The notes beneath the pieces were generated by a model. It did no database searches. It had not been told where the DNA came from and was given only the letters and a program-made list of their open reading frames with translations. From contig JAGFBZ010000261.1 of the NCBI GenBank assembly GCA_018398805.1, forward strand, positions 806,001 to 870,000: a DNA stretch of 64,000 nt, in the 5' to 3' direction. Origin of the DNA: Hirundichthys speculiger (Eukaryota; Chordata; Actinopteri; Beloniformes; Exocoetidae). Below are positions 48,553-61,009 of the stretch, piece after piece (within the stretch, counting starts at the first letter, position 1; the number at the start of each line of letters is the position of its first letter). Both the position numbers and the translations under genes were made by a program.

Positions 48553-51500
48553 TGTTATCAAAACCCTTAGCAAAGTAAATTATTCTATGAAGTATTCCTG
48601 AAGTACTTTAAACATATTTAAGAATTAAACAAGATAATAAAAACCTACAAAAAAGCTCAACTAAAAGTATCAACAATAAAAAAGCATCTGATGGCTGTAG
48701 ATAGCACCCAAATCCCTGAATGAAGTCAAGCTGAAGGTACTGTTTCTCAAATTTTCTGAAAAAAATTGTTTGCACTTTAAGTATCAGCATGTAGGGATCT
48801 TTAGCTCCCACAATTTAGGAATAACATCTTTAATTACAATTACACAAAATAATAACTGATAAAGTAACAATAGTTAACAAGCACCCTACAGGTGGCAGCA
48901 TTAGGCATCAAGTATTTTATGTTTTCATTCAAAAATATAAATATTACCTGATAATAAAGTATTTTGTCACTTTCATTGCGTCCAATGAGTCGCATTACCT
49001 TGTCAAAAGGGCACTTTGTCGAGATTATAAAAAAGTTTTCTGTGTGAGTGTGTGTGGGTGTATTCTTGTATGTCTTCTATGATGGGGAACACTGTGACGT
49101 TTAAACTTTGTGAGGACATTATTAAAAAGACAGGTGGGTCCTTTCTTTTGGACAGACTTTCAAAAAGTTCTTTGAAGGCTACAAATAAAAAAGTTCAGCA
49201 TTTTTATAGAAGTGCCCTGTTTTCAATGAACCATCACTCCACAAATCGAGTTATGCACTAATATCAAACACATGGACAGTCAGAGCATTTATCTGACGTT
49301 AGAAAAAAATAAATTACTGCATTAGTCCGACTGAAATAGTAGTTTTATGATGCATGTGAGCATGTAAATCCAAATGAAATGAAACTAACCCAAACTGTAA
49401 TGTGATTTAATGTGATGGAACCTTGTCCCCTCTCAATGCCTTATAGAAACCTCTTATTAACACCTGGATTCCACTGTGGTCCAGTTTTACAGCAGCTTTG
49501 CTCCAGTCTCAGCAGGACCTCGGCTCCCATTAGAAGTGTTTCTCATGCACAGTGCTTGCAAGCGCTGCCTGCTTGACTGGAATATGAATTAACATGAAAA
49601 TCCAAGATCATGTGAAAACCACACTGTAATTGCCTAATTTAAAGATGTGTCTTTTCTGACATATAAATGCCATTAGATATAAAACAGATAAGTAGTGCAA
49701 TCTCTTCTGAAACCCAGAACTGTATACCCACAGTCTCCACAGGTGTACATGATGTTAATGAACCAGCACCCATTCATGTTTTTTTTTAATTTTGAAAATA
49801 CACAGGGTTCTTTATGCCTCTCTTGTGTCTGTCTTCCTGCAAGATCGATCTGGTGGGTGTAAATTGATATGACGTACCCATGGTTGAGTGCCAAATAAGA
49901 CAATTATCAAAGAATGGTGGTGATTCACGACTGGTGGTGCAGCTGTTTTGTGGTGTTCCCACTTCTGGAGGGACCCAGGTATAACATATATTTGCTTAAA
50001 TACTTCCAGGCTGTTTCATTAAGTTAGAGAACTGCCAATGCAACAAACACTATTCCAATGATTTCTTAATCTAAGAAGCAAATTCGGTTTCATGATACAC
50101 TCAGGTAGGAAGTAAACCATCTTCTTGGCACTGAAGACCAAGAGTTGATTCTGGATTTACTTTGCCAGGATTTCACCCTAAATTAATAGAACAGATTTAC
50201 AAAAAAGGATGACTAGTGATGATCCATCCATCCATTATCCATGCCCATTTAGTCCTATGCAGGGTCACAGGGATCTACTCACTTTATCTAGTTCTTTTAC
50301 TGTGCTTCTTCTACAAATATTCACTTTGAATAAACCGAAAGTGCAGTAGGACTTTAATAAACAAAATGAAATAAAACTCAAACATCAACATACACTAATT
50401 CATCAATATTTTCTTTTTAAAGTTATCCCACACCAGCATTAATTATGGTAGGTGAGATAATTATCAAGTTGTTTATCCATCTATCTGTACTTCAGCAACA
50501 TCTCGGGAAATACCTGAAGGGAATTTATTTAGATTTGATTATTTTTCTGTCTCCTTCTTTTAAGTGTTGGTTCTTTGATGTTTGTTTGTTTTTTTTTTGG
50601 TTTGGTTTTTTTTTTTTTTTCATTTTATGTCTTTGTTGGATGTTTTATATTCTACAGTGATTTATTGAGGAATTCATCAATATAGAAGATGTGTCTTCAG
50701 ACACCCATATTAGTTATAAATGACTTGAGTCTGGTTGCACTCAGGGAGAGAAGCTGGACTGCTGCTGATAACAGGATGGAATGATGAGAAGAAAAGTGTA
50801 AATCTTCTGTTCACACTGAAAGAAATTAGATATCTCAACATCATGGCTCTGTAAAGACCTACTGAGAGCCTGAGCTGACTTCCTCACATTCCCTTGATTA
50901 CAGTGTGTGTGTACCTTATCTAGTACCTGTGCAAATGCATGAGACGTGTGAAGCGACACAGCTGCCTGAGGGCAAGGCATTTTAATGAAGGAGATGAAAC
51001 TCCTAGAAAACCTGAGCAGATTTCTGATCGTGGCAGAGGAAGAGCAGGTCAGAAAGTTTGAATCTATTTGCTTATGCCAAGATTTAATTTATACATACTC
51101 TATGACATGCTCCAATCATGCTGATATCCATATGTGTATTTTTTTTTTTTACATACAAACATAAAGACATACATACGTGCATCTTCTATCCCGTTTCTTC
51201 CTATTCAGGGTTGCTGAGACTTCCCATCATAGTCTAGGAAAAATATTTTTGTGGTCTCTTTATGTTCAATTAAAGGAAGTCAGAGATGATCTCTTCCACC
51301 CAACTTGTCTCCACAATTACTGCTTCGAACTTTTCTCCCAACTGTAGTTAACTCATCCTGTGAGGGTTAGATTTGTTTCAGTGGGGTATTTTCCAGAGGC
51401 CTTACAATGGACAAATTTCAGGCATCACAGAACCAATTTTATTCTGATTCATGAGGTGAGAGTTGAAATGGTTCTATTCATCTACTGGTTGTAAAAAAAA

Positions 51501-51839
51501 GGAAAAAAAAAAACAATGCATCATCTTCCTGTTTTGGCTCACCTACATTCACTGGAAAAAAAAAACAAATAAAGTGTATGCATCACACAGGGTCTGAAAA
51601 ATTTTAGAAAGTGTATTAAATGGTTGAGGTATTATTATACAGCTTTTAATGTGACATAATTATGAAGATATTCTCCAGCACCCTCATCGTTGACTTCCAG
51701 TGTCAGACCAAATTCATGTTATATTTTCTCATATAGTTCATTATTAAATGTGCTTTTTTTTGTTTTAATTTAAGTCATCATTTGTTGATAGCAGCAGATG
51801 ATTCTGACACACTGCAGCAATGAAGTGAGACGAGAACAA

Positions 51840-52090
51840 AAAGTACAGGAGGATCAGAAGTTAATTCTTGTCTTCAAAAGAATTTTGTTTCTCAAAATCT
51901 TTGTTAAATATTGCCCAAAACTCATGAAATTTCACTCAGGGATTGACAATGGGAACCTCTATCAATTTCAAAGGCTGATCCGGATCTGATCCAGAATGCG
52001 GATGTTATCGCAATCTGTAAATCGCTATATGGGAGAACTGTTGTACTTGGCGGAGGTCTGCGCTCTTTTCGAGTGCTTTTCTAGTTGATA
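51840..52090. repeat. fish interspersed repeat fragment
   Basis: GGGATTGACAATGGGAACCT and, further right, TTGGCGGAGGTCTGCGCTC and GAGTGCTTTTCTAG are typical of a widespread teleost repeat. There is no coding capacity. Confidence 0.45.
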
Positions 52091-52377
52091 AGGTGACTGA
52101 TCAATACATCATATAGCCACAAATGATTGACATGCTTAGTGATATATAATGGATGTGCTCTGCTGGGGTTTCAGTCCTACAGCTGCTAATTAATTGATCA
52201 AATGAGTCTAATAAATTTGAACTTCCTCAGGTATCACTCTCCTGAAGGAAAAAAAAACTGTTTACAGATGGTTAGTTATTGACACTCAGGCCACACTGAC
52301 ATCTTTGCTAAAACATGCTTTATCTTGATAAAGCAACTACTAAGGATTAGTGGTAGGATGGTGGATCTAGTCCAGTT

Positions 52378-52448
52378 TATGTTAAATTTTTTGATGTTTG
52401 ATACTTTATGGTATGTCTTTTAAATCAGTTTTAAGTTTTAAGGCCGCA
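52378..52448 (+). repeat. left flank of the LINE, matching 57117-57178
   Basis: GATACTTTATGGTATGTCTT and nearby CAGTTTTAAG correspond to GATACTTTATGTTATGTGTT and CAGTTTTAAG near 57130-57175. It is probably part of a small older duplication or a shared repeat. Confidence 0.5.
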
Positions 52449-52479
52449 CGCTACACAGATTAGACAGTACAAGCAACTC

Positions 52480-53665
52480 GAGGAAAAAAAGAGGCAGTGG
52501 GCTTTGCATCTACGGTGAATGAAGGTTGGTGTAACAATAGCACTGTACTGGACAGACATTGTTCCCCGGACCTAGAATTCATGTCGGTGAGATGCACACC
52601 CTTCTTTTTGCCCAGAGAGCTAGCTGCCATTATCATCACTGCCGTCTACATACCACCGGATGCTAATGTAAGAACCACTCTCTCTCTACTACTTGACGCC
52701 ATAAACAATCACCAGCGTACCTACCCATGCGGTGCGCACATTATCGCAGGAGATTTTAATCAGGCAAATCTCAAAATTGTTTTGCCGAAATTTTACCAAG
52801 CACGTGAAATGTCCAACAAGAGAGGATAAAACTTTGGATCATGCGTACTCCAACATCAAGAGTGCATACAGAGCCATAACCCTTTCACACCTAGGCCAGT
52901 CTGATCACCTCTCATTGTTCCTGGCCCCAGCATACACCCCCCTTAGCTGACAAACAAAGCCCAAAAAACAGACCATTATCACCTGGCCTGAAGATGCCCT
53001 CCCCCGACTCCAGGACTGCTTTGAACAAACACAGTGGAAGACTTTCCACCATGAGGACCTGGCCACATTCACTGACACAGTACTGTCTTAAAGCAAGTAC
53101 TGCATGGGTATGGTCATTGTGGAGAACCATCCAGGTGTACCCAAACCAGAAACAGTGGATGACCAGCCAGGTCCGATCACTTCTCCGGGCCCGCAATGCA
53201 GCCTTCAGATTCGGCGTCAGAGCACTCTACAGCACAGTTCGCGCCAGCCTGAGGAGAGGCATCAAGGCCGCCGAAGCAGACTACAAGGAGAAGATAGAAG
53301 GGCAACTCAACAACCCCCGACAGATTTGGCAGAGCATACAGTCCCTTACCAACTACAAAAGGCTGTGCTGTGATTCCTGGGGACTCAGATGCGGCACTGG
53401 CAGAGGAGTTAAACAGCTTTTTTGTCCTCTTTGAGTCCCAAGCCCAGTACTCAGTCACACCACCCCAACTTCCACTATATCCCACACCAACCTCTGACAC
53501 CACCCCACTCACCGTGGAGACAGTGGACGTGAGATGTGTGCTCCACGTGATGTCAACCCCAGGAAGGCCAACAGGACCGGATGGAGTACCAGGGAAAGTA
53601 CTCAAGGCATGTGCTGACCAACTAGCACCAGTCTTCAATGACATTTTCAACACTGACAGGACTGA
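52480..53665 (+). pseudogene. non-LTR retrotransposon ORF2 fragment (endonuclease and start of RT)
   Basis: The first block holds an APE endonuclease domain: GWCNNSTVLDRHCSPDLEFM, then FFLPRELAAIIITAVYIPPD and IIAGDFNQANLK. After a frameshift it continues TREDKTLDHAYSNIKSAYRA and HLGQSDHLSLFLAP, the catalytic SDH motif. A linker with RSLLRARNAAFRFG and DYKEKIEGQLNN leads to GPDGVPGKVLKACADQLAP, the start of the RT domain, where the element ends abruptly. At least three frameshifts or stops break it. The motifs fit the L2/Rex1/CR1 group of fish LINEs; clade is from memory. Both the N-terminal endonuclease start and the RT core are missing. Confidence 0.85.
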
Positions 53666-54281
53666 GAACATTTCTCAAACATTTTGCCTTTAAGGACTGT
53701 TGTGGACTGTTCGTACTGTTAACTGTCCGAACAAACGCTTTCTTCATACCACTTTCACTTGGGTTGACAGTGAAAATCCGACATACATTTAGCAAGCCGC
53801 TTACAGCGGACCAATCGCAGTATAAAGAGATGATCTTTGCCTGATTTTGCCATTCAACAACTACGGTTAACACTTCGAAAACGTCCCACTTCTACATGCG
53901 GCTCCCTTCTTTGTTTTATTTTATTTCATGTCATTTTAAATGTGTTTTATGTTTCCATGTTTTAATTTCCTCATAAACTGTATACTTCAGTCATTTTGCT
54001 TCATGTCTGGGCTCAGGACATGTACCTGAGAAGTTGGTCAGCTGACATGAACAAACTGAATACCCTTCACCTTCTGACTCTTATCAGGGGACACCAGTTC
54101 CAGCTGGGAGAAACAGGTTCAGACAGGTCACTTTATTAACGTCACTTTTAGTCATCATCAGCACAGCATAAAGCAAATACTGGAATTTGAGCCTCGATGT
54201 TTTCATTAAGCCCATGTTTCTGTTACAGTCATAATTATAATAATAATGAAACACCAACCAGCACTCATCCCTCATGTAACA

Positions 54282-54440
54282 TTGTTCATGTTATTTATAT
54301 TTTCCATTAAATATTTGCTGGAAGAAAATTGACTATTTTTTTCTCTCAGTGTAATGCTTTTGTTACAGGGCTGCTCCATTGTCCCACATGAGGATTTAAA
54401 GTTTTAACTCATTTACAGAGGATTGGTTTAATTAGGGTTT
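54282..54440 (+). repeat. segment matching 57800-57935
   Basis: TTGCTGGAAGAAAATT, CCCACATGAGGATTTAAAG and TTAATTAGGGTTTG have close counterparts (TTGCTGGAAGAAAATT, CCACATAAGGATTTAAAG, TTATTTAGGGTTG) in the same order 3.5 kb downstream. Confidence 0.5.
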
Positions 54441-55667
54441 GAATTAATAAGGTTTATATTCCTGTGGCTGTAGATTATCTCAAGCTTTCTGGATCAGCAG
54501 GCGGTGCTGTTGTTCACTTCAAAATATTAATAATAATAATGATAATGAAAATCCCCATCCTTCAATGTCAGTGACAGTTGTGTCTCAGCTGGTCACATGT
54601 GACAACCTCAACATGCATTTAAGGAGTAATATTTTAAACCCATAAAACTATTGGTGGATATTTTAGAGTACAACCTTGGACTCACAGAAGAGAAATGAAT
54701 CATGATTCATTTTTGTTTTGTTTATTTATATGTTTTCATTGATTATTTTTTCTTTAAATGTCTGAACTTTTATGTAAAGTCCTTCCAGATTTAGAAAAAA
54801 GAAGGGAGAAGAAAAAAGAAAAATAGAACTCCAAAAATGCACATCATCACCAAAACGCCAAAATCGCCACTGATACAGAACAATTTTATTTCCATTCCAA
54901 TTTTCTTTTGGTCCATTTTAAAAAAATAACACTTTTAAAAAGTATTATTTGTTAAAAATCTACTGAACCATTACTTATAATTACATATGAAAGCACTTTA
55001 CTAAAGTCTTGACTAATCCTGTTTTGTATTGGGAAAAATCAATATTTCATCATCACTGCTCTAACGCATTCATGAATGCTCACAATTCTCTCAATGTTCC
55101 GTCCTTTCCGTCTTTGTCTTTTAGAAATGCTCCTTTAGTGCCAGATGTATTCATGAATTTGAATAATTTGCCCTACAGCTGAAATCGGTTCCTTTATGCA
55201 AAGGTGAGATTGAGGGATTAGCTTCATATTGTGAGCCGATCTGTGGAATAGGATGTTCAGGAGCACAGCCTTGTATTTCTGAAATGATCTAATGTTTTGG
55301 ATAATTTCCTTACAAATGTGTTTGCTTTTTCTACAAACTCTATCTCAAGAGGCAGTCTTTTGAAGAACGGCAAATATAAATATATAAGATATATACAGGG
55401 ATTTTCAGCATCTACTCTGGATACCTAACTGGAGAGTCTGTGGAGATTTGATGTGAAAAGGCCAAAGCCTAAAGCCACTGTTTGAGTGCACATGACCTTC
55501 AAGCACACTGCCAGCACTGCACGAGAAAGCATCACACTGCCATGATCATTAGCCTGTAGCCATATGGGCTTGGGAGTTCTTTGGAAAGCCTTTGTCACTC
55601 AATACAATCTACTAATGAGAACAGACTGTTGGGCAAATGCAAACTTCCTAAGGAATGTCCAAGTGAT

Positions 55668-55775
55668 TTATCTTATTAATTCATTGATTCACATCCCGTA
55701 TGCACTTCAGTCCTGCTCAGAGTCACAAGGGCGAGAGGCGGGGCACCACCCGGACAGTTCTCCACAGTTGAGTAG
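55668..55775 (-). repeat. degenerate retroposon tail with internal deletion
   Basis: TTCATTGATTCACATCCCG, TGCTCAGAGTCACAAGGGCG and GGCGGGGCACCACCCGGACA match the reverse of the common fish tail. Confidence 0.5.
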
Positions 55776-56619
55776 AGTTCCCAGATAATTAAAGGGTGTA
55801 AATCAAAGGAAGAATGATGCAGCATAGTGGTAAATCTGCCTATTGAGTGTTTTGCATCAAATTTGAGATTTGTTCATACTTCTTTAATACAGTGAAGTTG
55901 GTCTGTGAAGACACTTAATAAGAAGAAGACACTCATATACTTTAATCCTTTGAAATTATTTTAACAAATTACAGATTGAAGTTTTTGTTGCTGATTAGAA
56001 AGCTTCACAGTTTTTCTTTTTTCTTCTCTTTCTTTAATGGATTTTTTGAATGAGAGGGAGATGTTCGTGTGTTAGCACAAAATAAGTTGAATTAGCAGAC
56101 AAAGACATCAATATTAGCTCTAGTACAAACTTCCATTGCTCTGAAAAAATATCATGAAATGAAATCGGAATTTGCTGATATTTATTTTTAACTGTAATAT
56201 GAACATATGTTTTACAGAAGTTCCTTTAATGTGAAATAACTGAAAAACTGAACGGACACAAAACTCACAAATAGACGTGTGCTCAGGGAAGAATATCTTC
56301 TTCTTGAAAGGCAGCTAATATTAAATACAAAACAGAAATGTGTCATGCATCTGTGTTTTTGTTGATTTGCATCCGAAGAAAGTACATCTTACTGTCTTGA
56401 ACAGTAAGAAGTACATAATTAATACTTAATTAATCTCCAAATGGACGTGTTATTTAAAAACATACTTTCATTTTTTCATTGATCTAAAGCTAGTGTACAA
56501 CATTTTCCACAAAACATATTCTAATCAGATAACAAAGTAAATTCACCTGATGATGATGACGATGATGATGAAATCTACAACACTAATGAGCTGTGTTACA
56601 TTCAAATTTTGGGTATAAT

Positions 56620-56875
56620 TGCAGTACAGTAGGTCTGACATGGGTAGTGGGAGGAGTCAGTTCCCCTCCAACTGGAAGGTCACAGGATCAGTTCCCAGCC
56701 CCATCAAGTGTCCAAGTGTCTCTGGGCAGGACACTGAATCCCTACATTGCTCCCAATGTTGCTGCTACTCAAAATGCTGGTCCCAAGTCCAGATAAGTGG
56801 AGACATTTGTATCAGGAATGTCATCTGACGTAAAAACCTATGCCGCATAAATATATGGACTGCAAGATCCTGTAT
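56620..56875 (+). mobile_element. tRNA-type SINE remnant
   Basis: CCCCTCCAACTGGAAGGTCA followed by a degenerate B-box (GGTCACAGGATCAGTTCCC), TGTCTCTGGGCAGGACACTG and CAGGAATGTCATCTGACG match a widespread fish short retroposon. No functional RNA gene is claimed. Confidence 0.55.
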
Positions 56876-57389
56876 GACAACACCTTTGAAGAGAAAAGCA
56901 AAGGAAAGCTAAAACTAAAAAAAAAAAGGTCTGATATGTTCTGAGGTTGAACTCTGCCTTCCCTCTAGTGTTTTCTAACTACTATTGCAGGCACAGTAGA
57001 GGTGCAGTATCATGATTGTGGTTTGCTTCATTTCTGACAAAAAAAAAAAAAACAGTGTCCTAAGAAAATTACACTAATAACAGTATAAATAAAAGTCGAT
57101 ATGAATTTCTTTGGATCTATGTTAATTTTTTAGATGTTTTGATACTTTATGTTATGTGTTTTAAGTCAGTTTTAAGGCCTTTCGTGTCCTCTTTAGTCGT
57201 GTCGTGTCTTTTTGTGTTTTTGTTTAAGGCTATTAACAAAGTTTAGTCTGTCACAATCCGGCTCAAAACCCATGACAGAAAAGGGAGATACGCAGATTAT
57301 AAATTAATGATTTTATTTTAACTAAACATTAACGCAAGGAAAAACAAACAAGGAAATCTATGAATTGTGGCAATCAGTAGTGAAGGTGA

Positions 57390-57392
<3 letters not shown>

Positions 57393-57473
<81 letters not shown>

Positions 57474-57494
57474 GTGTGCGTGTGTGTGTGTGTG
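57393..57494. repeat. (GT)n microsatellite, ~50 units
   Basis: Long GT run with two GC interruptions near the right end. Confidence 0.97.
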
Positions 57495-57939
57495 AGTGAG
57501 CAGGGGTGAGCATGTTATATGGCATAGCATGCAACAAAGCTACGTGGGAGAAGAGCTCCACTTCACTGTGGGAAGGATGGAGAAACATCGAGGAAGGAGC
57601 ACCGGACCATGATGTTGCTGCATAGAAACAGAACATACAGATATTAAAACACAAACCCAGGACTGTAATCCCAGGAAGTAATCCATACTTTTGACAGGCA
57701 GATGGTGTAGGCACCTCTTCACTGAACTCTTAAATTCTGCATCAGTTTAGCTGCAAGTAAACACCATAATATTATTTACACCAACTGACATCCATCCCTC
57801 TTGAACAATTTTCATGTTTTTATTACCTTTTGCTGGAAGAAAATTTCTTATTCTTTTTTTTTTCCTTCATTATACCACATAAGGATTTAAAGCCTTAAAT
57901 CTTGATTTGTTTATTTAGGGTTGTAAAAACACATAGCTG

Positions 57940-59690
57940 AAAAAGAAAATGAAGTGACAAGACACTAACGGGTGGTTTATTATTCTGTGGGTTCTCTAAA
58001 ACTTGCCAAATTGAAATTAATGGTGAACAGATGAAACCCTGCAAAATCATCTAAATCGAAATAATGCTAAACGTGTTTATTCACTATCCGGCAGTGAGGC
58101 AGTGACACTGATGCTATTGAACCTGTTCTAATCATTTTTACAAACTAGTGTGGAACTGTGGATCTGAAACCTTCGCCCTCTTACCTTTGTTCCCCAGCAC
58201 TGGTGGGGGAAAAAAAAAGATAAATAAGTAAATCAAGGAAGAAAACAAACTTTGCTAAAGCAAAAAATGACCAAATCCAGCTCTTAAAGAAGAATTAGTT
58301 TCTGGCAGTAAAGCTTTGAAACTAAGGAGCAGAAAATCATTACCAGCACAAGAGAATCTTCCAGTTCACTGTTAGTTCTGTCCGACAGTTTTACCCTCCC
58401 ATGCAAACATGTTTTGGACACCAATTTTTCTTAACACACAATCAATCAAGCTTTTATTTTTATAGCACTTTCATCTAAATCATCCAACACAAAGTGCTTT
58501 ATAGAATTCAAACAAAAAAAACAACAACATCACTACCACTTATTGAATACTGAGTCGGCCCTCCTTGTGCTCCCTTAAGGGCCTGACCTTTGTGATTCCT
58601 GTGGATTGTGGATTGGGTTTCTGTGGATTCACATAGCTTCCCACAGATGCCATCAGGTCCAATAAGATTGGTATCTAAAGAGTGTTCTTTGAGCGTTTCC
58701 TAAAAAAAATCCACTGAGAGGCCTGCTGCTGGCCTGCTGGGGGAGGCGGCTACTGTGGTAAAATGACATAACCCATGTGATCGATCTGCAAAAATTCTAA
58801 GGCTGGTTTATTCATGTTACTTGTTAGTGGTCATCACGTTATGACTGTTCAGTGCAAGACCTGTTGGTAAATGTCATTTCAGCAGGAGCAGCAACTTGTA
58901 CATTTGAACCCATTCATCGATTGTATAAAACTTCCTTGTTAGGCATCCCATCTCAGAGTCTTCTCAGCTTACTGAGTAGCCTGAATTATCAACATACCTG
59001 TCGGGCTTTTCTCTGTTCCCGCTTCCCTCAACAGCACATGGTCTTTATCTCAGTTTCAGCTGAGGTAAACTTTAAATGTCGAGGGAATTGAACTGGAACT
59101 TTCTTTTTTTTTTTTCAGGACAGATTTACATTTTCCAGCAAACCTTTAGGTTTTCAGAATGCTTTTCCAAAAACATTTGGGTTAATGCTGAGCCCATCTG
59201 GAGCTTTTAGAGACTCGCCTGTTGCTTCACAAGTGTGTGAGGGTTCAGCGTTTGCTGTGGGCGGATTGGAACCAAAGTCCAAAGAGGATGGAGACCTTTT
59301 GAGAAGGTGAGCAGAGTAGATGTTTTTTTAGCCACCTCAAATCTCATGTTCATGTAGATGAAGACGGTGCTTTGGTCATCTTGCAGTGTCTTCACCTCTC
59401 CATGTCAAACGCTGATTAGACAGTCCTATTTTAGGGATTAATGTGCATAGCCATTGCAGAAAATGTTGTCTTACTAAGCAAAATCAAAAAAAAAAAAAGA
59501 AAAAGAAAAAAAAAACAGTCAAACTGTGGAACACTAAGGTAAATAAAGAAAAAGCTTGACAGCTGCACATTTCTAATTTATTTGATTCTATCATGATTTG
59601 AGTTTTAAGAGCTTCTTAAACCTTACAGTCAACTGCCAGACACTGTCTTTCCTGAATATCACTGCAAAGAGACTGTAAAAAAAAAACTGA
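57940..59690. other. non-coding stretch
   Basis: Contains a short TTTATTTTTATAGCACTTTC repeat scrap at 58445-58515; otherwise nothing recognised. Confidence 0.45.
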
Positions 59691-59748
59691 ACAGATTTAG
59701 TCAGATACTTAAACAATTATTTTTAAGTATCTGATAGACTAAATCTGT
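59691..59748. other. 58-nt hairpin with 23-bp stem
   Basis: ACAGATTTAGTCAGATAC+TTAAA (59691-59713) pairs with 59722-59748 apart from a 4-nt bulge (GATA) on the 3' arm; loop of 8 nt. Confidence 0.8.
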
Positions 59749-59894
59749 CCATTAGTTTGAGTGCTGTAAATATAATGCTAACAAATGAAACATTTCCTCT
59801 CTAAAACTGCCTTACGTCTTATTCTTTTGTTCAATGTGTTTATTTTCTTATTTTTGCATGCTTACTGTAAAGTTTGACCCTTGATTTGTGTTTT

Positions 59895-60500
59895 GTTTTT
59901 TTTTAACATTTTATTTATAACTTTCCCAAATAGACAGTTAAGACAAATAATAAAAAAAGTTAAAAAAAAATTATAATAAGTAAATAAAATAATGAATAAA
60001 TTAAAAATAACAGTAATAATAATACACAAATAAACAATACATAAAGTGAAAAAAAAATGGTCAAATTAAGTAAGTAAGTAAATAAAAGGGGCGATAAGCG
60101 TATTGGTGTCAAATGTTCCACTGTACAACAGTCTACCCTACCAGGGAAATATGCAGGTAAGCTAGTCAGCTATATCATTGGTCCTTGATGTGCTGTAGCA
60201 CTGGGTTCCATTATCTTACAAAACTTCAGAGTTCCCAGATAGTTCATATCTCAATCTCTCCACATGAAGAACACTTATGAGTTCCCTCAACCAAGTCTCA
60301 AACTTGGGAATTGAGTCTGATTTCCACAGCTTCAAAATACATCGCTTGGCAATCATCATGCCATGTAACAAAGCGACGTGTATGTTATGGTCCATGTTCT
60401 CCAAGGTAGTGGAATGTCCCAGTAAGGCAATTTCAGGGTCAGGTGTGACAGTGACATTAAAAACAATCGAAAACCATTGGAAGATAAGAGACCAGACCCT
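59895..60500 (-). pseudogene. L1-type LINE ORF2 C-terminus and 3' UTR
   Basis: On the minus strand a frame runs from ~60500 to the stop near 60216. It reads SLIFQWFSIVFNVTVTPDPE, then VALLHGMMIAKRCILKLWKS and FETWLRELISVLHVERLRYE. This is the conserved tail of fish L1/Tx1 ORF2 (HxxxxxAxRCIxxxWK...WLxELxxxLxxERxRY). The adjoining 59895-60150, A-rich on the minus strand, would be its 3' UTR and poly(A). The element is 5'-truncated, as is usual for LINE insertions, and lies just upstream of the lipocalin-like exon on the opposite strand. Confidence 0.75.
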
Positions 60501-60783
60501 TGATTTGTTAAATATTACTGCAGTGTTAAAAAAAAAGTAAGGCAGTCTCTCTTATTTGTTTAACCTTGGCAGCAAAGAGTACTTAAACAAATCATTAAAT
60601 GGTAAATACAGAAACCCACCAGCATCATTTTGAAATCCAAAGAGATTATCGTTTACACAACTGTGATTTTTTTTTAAAAAAAGAAAAAAAAAAGGAGAAA
60701 AAAAACTCCAAGAAAATATAACGTGGGCGTGTACATTTTTATGCAATTACTGGAAAACCCATATTTGTAGCTCTGTCAGATTG

Positions 60784-60789
60784 TATAAA
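60784..60789 (+). promoter_or_regulatory. TATA box of the lipocalin-like gene
   Basis: TATAAA stands about 30 bp upstream of an initiator-like TCACTGT, giving a 5' UTR of roughly 75 bases. A pyrimidine-rich TTTCTCCAG at 60856-60864 could instead be a splice acceptor from an upstream UTR exon, so the promoter call is provisional. Confidence 0.45.
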
Positions 60790-60889
60790 GCTGAGTAACT
60801 TACAGGATCAGTCACTGTTATTTGAGCAAAGCGCACATCTTTTTTTCCCTCTGTCTTTCTCCAGTTTGACTCTGAAGCTAAACAGCATC

Positions 60890-61009
60890 ATGAATCCGTG
60901 GCTGAGCTCCCATCTCCTGTTCACAGTTCTGTTTCTGAGCAGCTCAGCTCTGACGCCTGAAGAATGTCAACCGCTGGTCACACCTTTGTCTCTAGTCGAC
61001 CCTTCCGTG
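60890..61009 (+). CDS. first coding exon of a secreted lipocalin-like protein (PSTBP/TBT-binding/AGP-like), partial
   Basis: The exon encodes exactly 40 codons from an ATG with A at -3 and ends in phase 0 at a consensus donor (GTG|GTAAGC). Residues 1-20 (MNPWLSSHLLFTVLFLSSSA) form a typical signal peptide with a cleavage-type SSSA. The mature start, LTPEECQPLVTPLSLVDPSV, matches what I recall of fish alpha-1-acid-glycoprotein-like lipocalins, including saxitoxin/tetrodotoxin-binding-protein-like and tributyltin-binding proteins. These are secreted plasma carriers of small hydrophobic ligands. The conserved Cys and the LVTPLSLxDPSV block are the main evidence. No second exon (expected to begin near a YG motif) was found in the remaining 3 kb, which instead holds transposon remnants. 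The gene therefore either continues past the right edge or survives as an orphan exon. The family assignment is from memory. Confidence 0.55.

Larger units (their letters stand above)
44879..51839. other. non-coding stretch
   Basis: Holds the AT palindrome at 46.05 kb, (TTA)n at 46.5 kb, the hAT MITE at 48.3 kb and a CCATCCATCC tail scrap near 50222-50275. No exon is supported. Confidence 0.45.

Noticed and set aside
53177..53671. 164-codon minus-strand frame
   Set aside because: Antisense to the LINE ORF2 fragment.
57358..57714. His/Thr repeat frame on the minus strand
   Set aside because: Translation of the (GT)n microsatellite.
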